From the NCBI GenBank assembly GCA_017428215.1, contig JAFRRH010000003.1, forward strand, positions 1 through 38,069: a DNA stretch of 38,069 nucleotides, given 5' to 3'. Origin of the DNA: Selenomonadaceae bacterium (GTDB taxonomy: Bacteria; Bacillota; Negativicutes; Selenomonadales; Selenomonadaceae). How positions within the stretch are numbered: position 1 is the first letter of the stretch; each line of letters opens with the position of its first letter. Both the position numbers and the translations under genes were made by a program. Shown in pieces: positions 35,198 through 38,069 of this stretch. The notes below the pieces were generated by a model. It had not been told where the DNA came from. It worked only from the letters and a program-made list of their open reading frames with translations, and ran no database searches.

Positions 35198-37285
35198 GTG
35201 AGTTTTAAATTTGAATTTACAGATAATGTCATGTATGTTAAAGGCGTCGGACCTCGACGGGCGGCGGCTTTGGAGAAGTTAAATATTTTTACTAAGTACG
35301 ACTTGTTGACGCATTACCCGCGAGCTTACGAAAATCACAGCAGTTTAACGAAAATTGCTGACGTCTTCGAGGGCGAAAATGTTTTGCTTGCCGGTAGAAT
35401 TTCTAATATCACTTCCCGCGAGGCACGCGGCTTGACGATTATAAACGCATTTCTTGAGGACGAAACCGGCTACATTCAGCTGACGTGGTTTAATCAAAAA
35501 TATCTGCTAAATCTGCTAAGAAATGGCATGCGGATTTTAGTTATCGGCAAGGCAAAATATGATTCGTGGTCGGGCAGATTAGCTTTAAATCAAATTCAAA
35601 GCTTTACGATACTTGAACCGGACGAAGAGCCGGAATTGGGAATAGTGCCGATTTATTCGTTAACAGCCGCGATAAGCCAAAATGTAATGCGCACGGCAAT
35701 AAAAAATCTTTTGGCGACAATGCCGACGCTTACGGAAATTTTACCGCAAGATTTATTAAGGGAGCAGAATTTAATTCCACTCGACAAGGCGGCGCGAACA
35801 ATTCATTTTCCGAACGATTATTTGGAGCTTGACGAGGCACGGCGGCGTTTAGCGTTCGACGAATTATTTTTAATTCAATGCGGGCTTATGTTGATAAAGC
35901 GTCAAACTCAAGACGAACGACTTGGCATAAGTCACAAGAAAAACGGCAAGTTAATTAAAGCGGCACTCGCAAAGTTGCCATTTGACTTGACGGGCGACCA
36001 GAAAAAAGTTTTTCGCACAGTTGCTAAAGACATGGAAAGCAAGCTACCAATGCGCCGATTGATTCAAGGCGACGTAGGTTCAGGTAAAACAGTCGTCGCG
36101 CTGTTGGCATTGCTAAAAACTGTGGAGAGCGGCTATCAAGGCGCGTTCATGGCACCGACGGAAATTTTAGCGATTCAGCACTACGAAAAGTTTTCGGCGT
36201 TGCTGACAGATTTGGGCGTTCGCGTAGGACTTTTAAGCGCGAAAGTAACTCACTCCAAAAAGTTAAAAGACGAAGCCTATCAAAAAATTTCTGAACACGA
36301 ATTTGACATTGTAATTGGAACGCACGCGCTGATTCAAGAGGAAGTCAAATTTGCAAAGTTGGGATTAGTTGTAACGGACGAGCAACATAGATTCGGCGTG
36401 GCGCAACGCTCCACATTAGAAAAAAAAGCCGACTCCGTGCCAGATATTTTGGTCATGACGGCGACGCCAATCCCGCGCACAATGACTTTGACGGTTTATG
36501 GCGATTTAGACGTTTCATTGATAAAAGAATTGCCGCCAGGACGCAAGCCGATAAAAACTGAGGCAAAAAGTCTACGTAGCCGCAAAAAAATTTATGACTT
36601 TGTTCGAGCAGAAATTTTAGCGGGGCGTCAAGCTTATGTCGTGTGTCCGCTGATTGAGCGCAGTGAGTCGGAGCGGCTTGCCGACATTGAACCCGCCGAA
36701 GAAATTTTTGACATGCTAAGCAACGGAATTTTTCACGATATACCTTGCGCCCTTCTGCACGGCAAGATGAGACCGCGCGATAAAGATGAGATTATGGAGA
36801 AATTCCGCGACGGTGAAACGAAATTGCTGGTGTCCACGACGGTTATTGAGGTTGGCGTCGATGTGCCCAATGCAAGCGTTATGGTCGTTGAACACGCGGA
36901 ACGCTTTGGACTTGCCCAACTTCATCAACTGCGCGGACGTGTTGGACGTGGCGCGGCTAAATCTTACTGCATATTAATTTCCGACAGCAAAGCTAATATT
37001 GCTAAAGCTCGACTTGAAATTTTGGAGAAAACGAACGACGGTTTCAAGCTTGCTGAGGAAGATTTAAAACTGCGCGGACCTGGACAATTTTTCGGCGAGG
37101 CTCAACACGGCTTGCCCGATTTAAAAATTGCGGATGTATTTCGCGACGTGGAACTTTTGATTAAAGCTCGCGATGCCGCCGAGAAATTTATAACCGACGA
37201 CGAGAACTTAAATTATTTTGCAAGTCTAAGAAAAAATCTTGCGCTTGCTTATGGCGACAAATTCAGCCAAATCACAGCAAACTAA
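35198..37285 (+). CDS. recG: ATP-dependent DNA helicase RecG
   Basis: A 695-aa superfamily 2 helicase that remodels stalled forks and branch-migrates Holliday junctions. The N-terminal wedge/OB domain covers residues ~1-230 (VKGVGPRRAAALEKL; VLLAGRISNI). Helicase motifs follow: QGDVGSGKTVVA (Walker A, ~290), DEQHRFGV (Walker B, ~394), TATPIPRT (motif III), TTVIEVGVDVPNASVMV and QLRGRVGRG (motif VI). The C-terminal GPGQFFGEAQHGLPD is typical. The start is GTG 35198 after GGAGGG (35186-35191). Only 33 bases separate it from RTX-like gene 5 and no terminator lies between, so read-through from that gene is likely. Confidence 0.97.
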   Translation: MSFKFEFTDNVMYVKGVGPRRAAALEKLNIFTKYDLLTHYPRAYENHSSLTKIADVFEGENVLLAGRISNITSREARGLTIINAFLEDETGYIQLTWFNQKYLLNLLRNGMRILVIGKAKYDSWSGRLALNQIQSFTILEPDEEPELGIVPIYSLTAAISQNVMRTAIKNLLATMPTLTEILPQDLLREQNLIPLDKAARTIHFPNDYLELDEARRRLAFDELFLIQCGLMLIKRQTQDERLGISHKKNGKLIKAALAKLPFDLTGDQKKVFRTVAKDMESKLPMRRLIQGDVGSGKTVVALLALLKTVESGYQGAFMAPTEILAIQHYEKFSALLTDLGVRVGLLSAKVTHSKKLKDEAYQKISEHEFDIVIGTHALIQEEVKFAKLGLVVTDEQHRFGVAQRSTLEKKADSVPDILVMTATPIPRTMTLTVYGDLDVSLIKELPPGRKPIKTEAKSLRSRKKIYDFVRAEILAGRQAYVVCPLIERSESERLADIEPAEEIFDMLSNGIFHDIPCALLHGKMRPRDKDEIMEKFRDGETKLLVSTTVIEVGVDVPNASVMVVEHAERFGLAQLHQLRGRVGRGAAKSYCILISDSKANIAKARLEILEKTNDGFKLAEEDLKLRGPGQFFGEAQHGLPDLKIADVFRDVELLIKARDAAEKFITDDENLNYFASLRKNLALAYGDKFSQITAN

Positions 37286-37289
37286 AAAA

Positions 37290-37320
37290 ATCCTCTGCTA
37301 CTTCGCAGGGGATATTTTTT
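37290..37320 (+). terminator. Intrinsic terminator after recG
   Basis: ATCCTCTGC (37290-37298) pairs with GCAGGGGAT (37305-37313) with one wobble pair and is followed by a T run. Confidence 0.85.
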
Positions 37321-37459
37321 ATCATATTGCAAATTTCTGATGAATCAATTATATATTATTGTAATAACGAAAGGAGGTTATAAGATTTTTGGGAAAGGGG
37401 CGCAGTGTTGTGACCTAAGTAGCAATGAAAGACATTTTTTAGGAACAGAAAGATTTTTA

Positions 37460-37558
37460 ATGGCGGATTTTGATAATAGTACTTCCAATACGCTCATATC
37501 AGACACGACCGAAGCCTATTTTATTAATAATAGAAGCGAAGTTGGTAAAGTCGGGTAA
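37460..37558 (+). pseudogene. Possible 5' stump of a sixth RTX-like gene
   Basis: A 32-codon frame from ATG 37460 begins MADFDNSTSNTLIS and ends at TAA 37558. Its start context (TTTTTTAGGAACAGAAAGATTTTTA before ATGGC) closely resembles that of RTX-like genes 1 and 5. Its first residues resemble their N-termini ([26 protein letters not shown]). No GGxGxD repeat follows; instead a transposase gene begins ~50 bases later. The simplest reading is a paralogue truncated by insertion or deletion. The match is short and the call is tentative. The frame stays open upstream to 37340, where AAGGAGG at 37371-37377 lacks a start codon at proper distance. Confidence 0.4.
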
Positions 37559-37607
37559 AGAAAAAACATAAGCAATTCTCTGATACAATAAGTTTGAAAG
37601 AAGCGAA

Positions 37608-38069
37608 ATGCCTATGTCAGACTTATTATATTACAAAGAATTAAACGATGCCCAATGTAATTAAATAAAATATTTATTTGAGGAACCAAAGAGAGTGGGA
37701 CGCCAGCCGCTTAATCCACGCATGGTTTTTAACGGGATTTTGTGGATACTGCGCACGGGAGCACGTTGGCGCGATTTGCCCGCTCGTTACGGCAATTGGA
37801 ACAGCATTTACCACGAGTTCCGTCAATGGTGCGCGAGCGGCTTATTTCAATTACTGTTGCAATCGCTCATTACCGACGCCGCTCATTCTGTTTTACTTGA
37901 AATCGATTCGACCTTTTGCAAAGTGCACCAGAGTGCTTGCTCCAGATTGAGAAATCAGGCAATAGGAGTGTCGCGCGGCGTCAAGAATACCAAAATTCAC
38001 GTCATAAGCAATGAGAGAATGCAACTTCTCAGCGTCAGCTTGTCCGGCGGACATATTCATGACAGTGAA
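37608..38069 (+). pseudogene. IS5-family transposase with in-frame stop, 3' end beyond window
   Basis: Reading from ATG 37608, the frame gives MPMSDLLYYKELNDAQCN, then TAA at 37662-37664, then an open frame to the window end. After the stop it reads IKYLFEEPKRVGRQPLNPR, GILWILRTGARWRDLPARYG, WNSIYHEFRQWCASGLF, EIDSTFCKVHQSA (first catalytic Asp region) and SLSGGHIHDSE. This is the N-terminal half of an IS5-type DDE transposase, where the stop replaces the usual residues before Ile-Lys. The protein is therefore interrupted, unless translation restarts or reads through. The inverted repeats and right end are not identifiable, so the element boundary is unknown. Confidence 0.82.
37621..38069 (+). 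mobile_element. Partial IS5-like insertion sequence (left end undefined)
   Basis: The transposase reading frame marks an insertion sequence entering the window from its 5' side. Its left boundary lies somewhere in 37550-37607, but no confident terminal inverted repeat or target duplication could be matched because the right end is outside the window. Confidence 0.6.

Noticed and set aside
37678..37950. 90-codon open frame near the window end
   Set aside because: It is out of frame with the clear transposase reading (frame of 37608) and its product has no transposase motifs; it is a shadow.

Overview
The window looks like a chromosomal segment of an anaerobic, diderm Firmicute of the Negativicutes/Selenomonadales type. 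This is an inference. It rests on Gram-positive-style AGGAGG ribosome binding sites and sigma-A promoters, combined with RTX-like proteins that have no Sec signal (substrates of type I secretion across two membranes), a DcuB-type fumarate/succinate exchanger, formate-tetrahydrofolate ligase and a cobalamin methionine synthase without its reactivation domain. No rRNA, tRNA, CRISPR array or prophage was seen.

Layout. 1-786: 5' part of pfkA (minus), cut by the window edge, divergent from a plus-strand operon. 953-6026: HAD phosphatase, a TylF-like methyltransferase split by an 11-G run, purE, an unknown 118-aa protein, purA and lysS, closed by a terminator. 6140-13988: four RTX-like beta-roll proteins in three transcription units, the first with a 9-G run inside its promoter spacer. 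14133-17892: dcuB and metH. 17895-22890 (minus): hisD-sbcD-sbcC with start/stop overlaps. 22998-23630: a TSCPD-domain protein and a small cysteine-containing protein. 23780-31756 (minus): a hybrid histidine kinase, a PilN-like protein, ybaK, a DUF4127 protein and fhs. 31865-33151: two unrecognised proteins. 33296-37285: a fifth RTX-like protein, then recG. 37320-38069: a probable stump of a sixth RTX-like gene and an IS5-type transposase that carries an in-frame stop and runs off the window.

Most genes are housekeeping (glycolysis, purine synthesis, lysyl-tRNA, methionine and one-carbon metabolism, histidine, double-strand-break processing, fork rescue). The accessory part is the RTX-like family: five intact paralogues plus one stump. 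They share an unusual build: an N-terminal ladder of 18-residue double-turn repeats, an internal cap module, a block of classical nine-residue Ca2+-binding repeats and a conserved C-terminal module.

The most interesting signal is a pair of long poly-G tracts at positions expected of phase-variation switches. One lies between the -35 and -10 boxes of an RTX-like gene. The other lies inside a methyltransferase gene whose frame is currently off and is restored by losing one G. Together they suggest slipped-strand control of surface or secreted proteins and possibly of a glycan or small-molecule modification. Sequencing or assembly error in the G runs is the main alternative.
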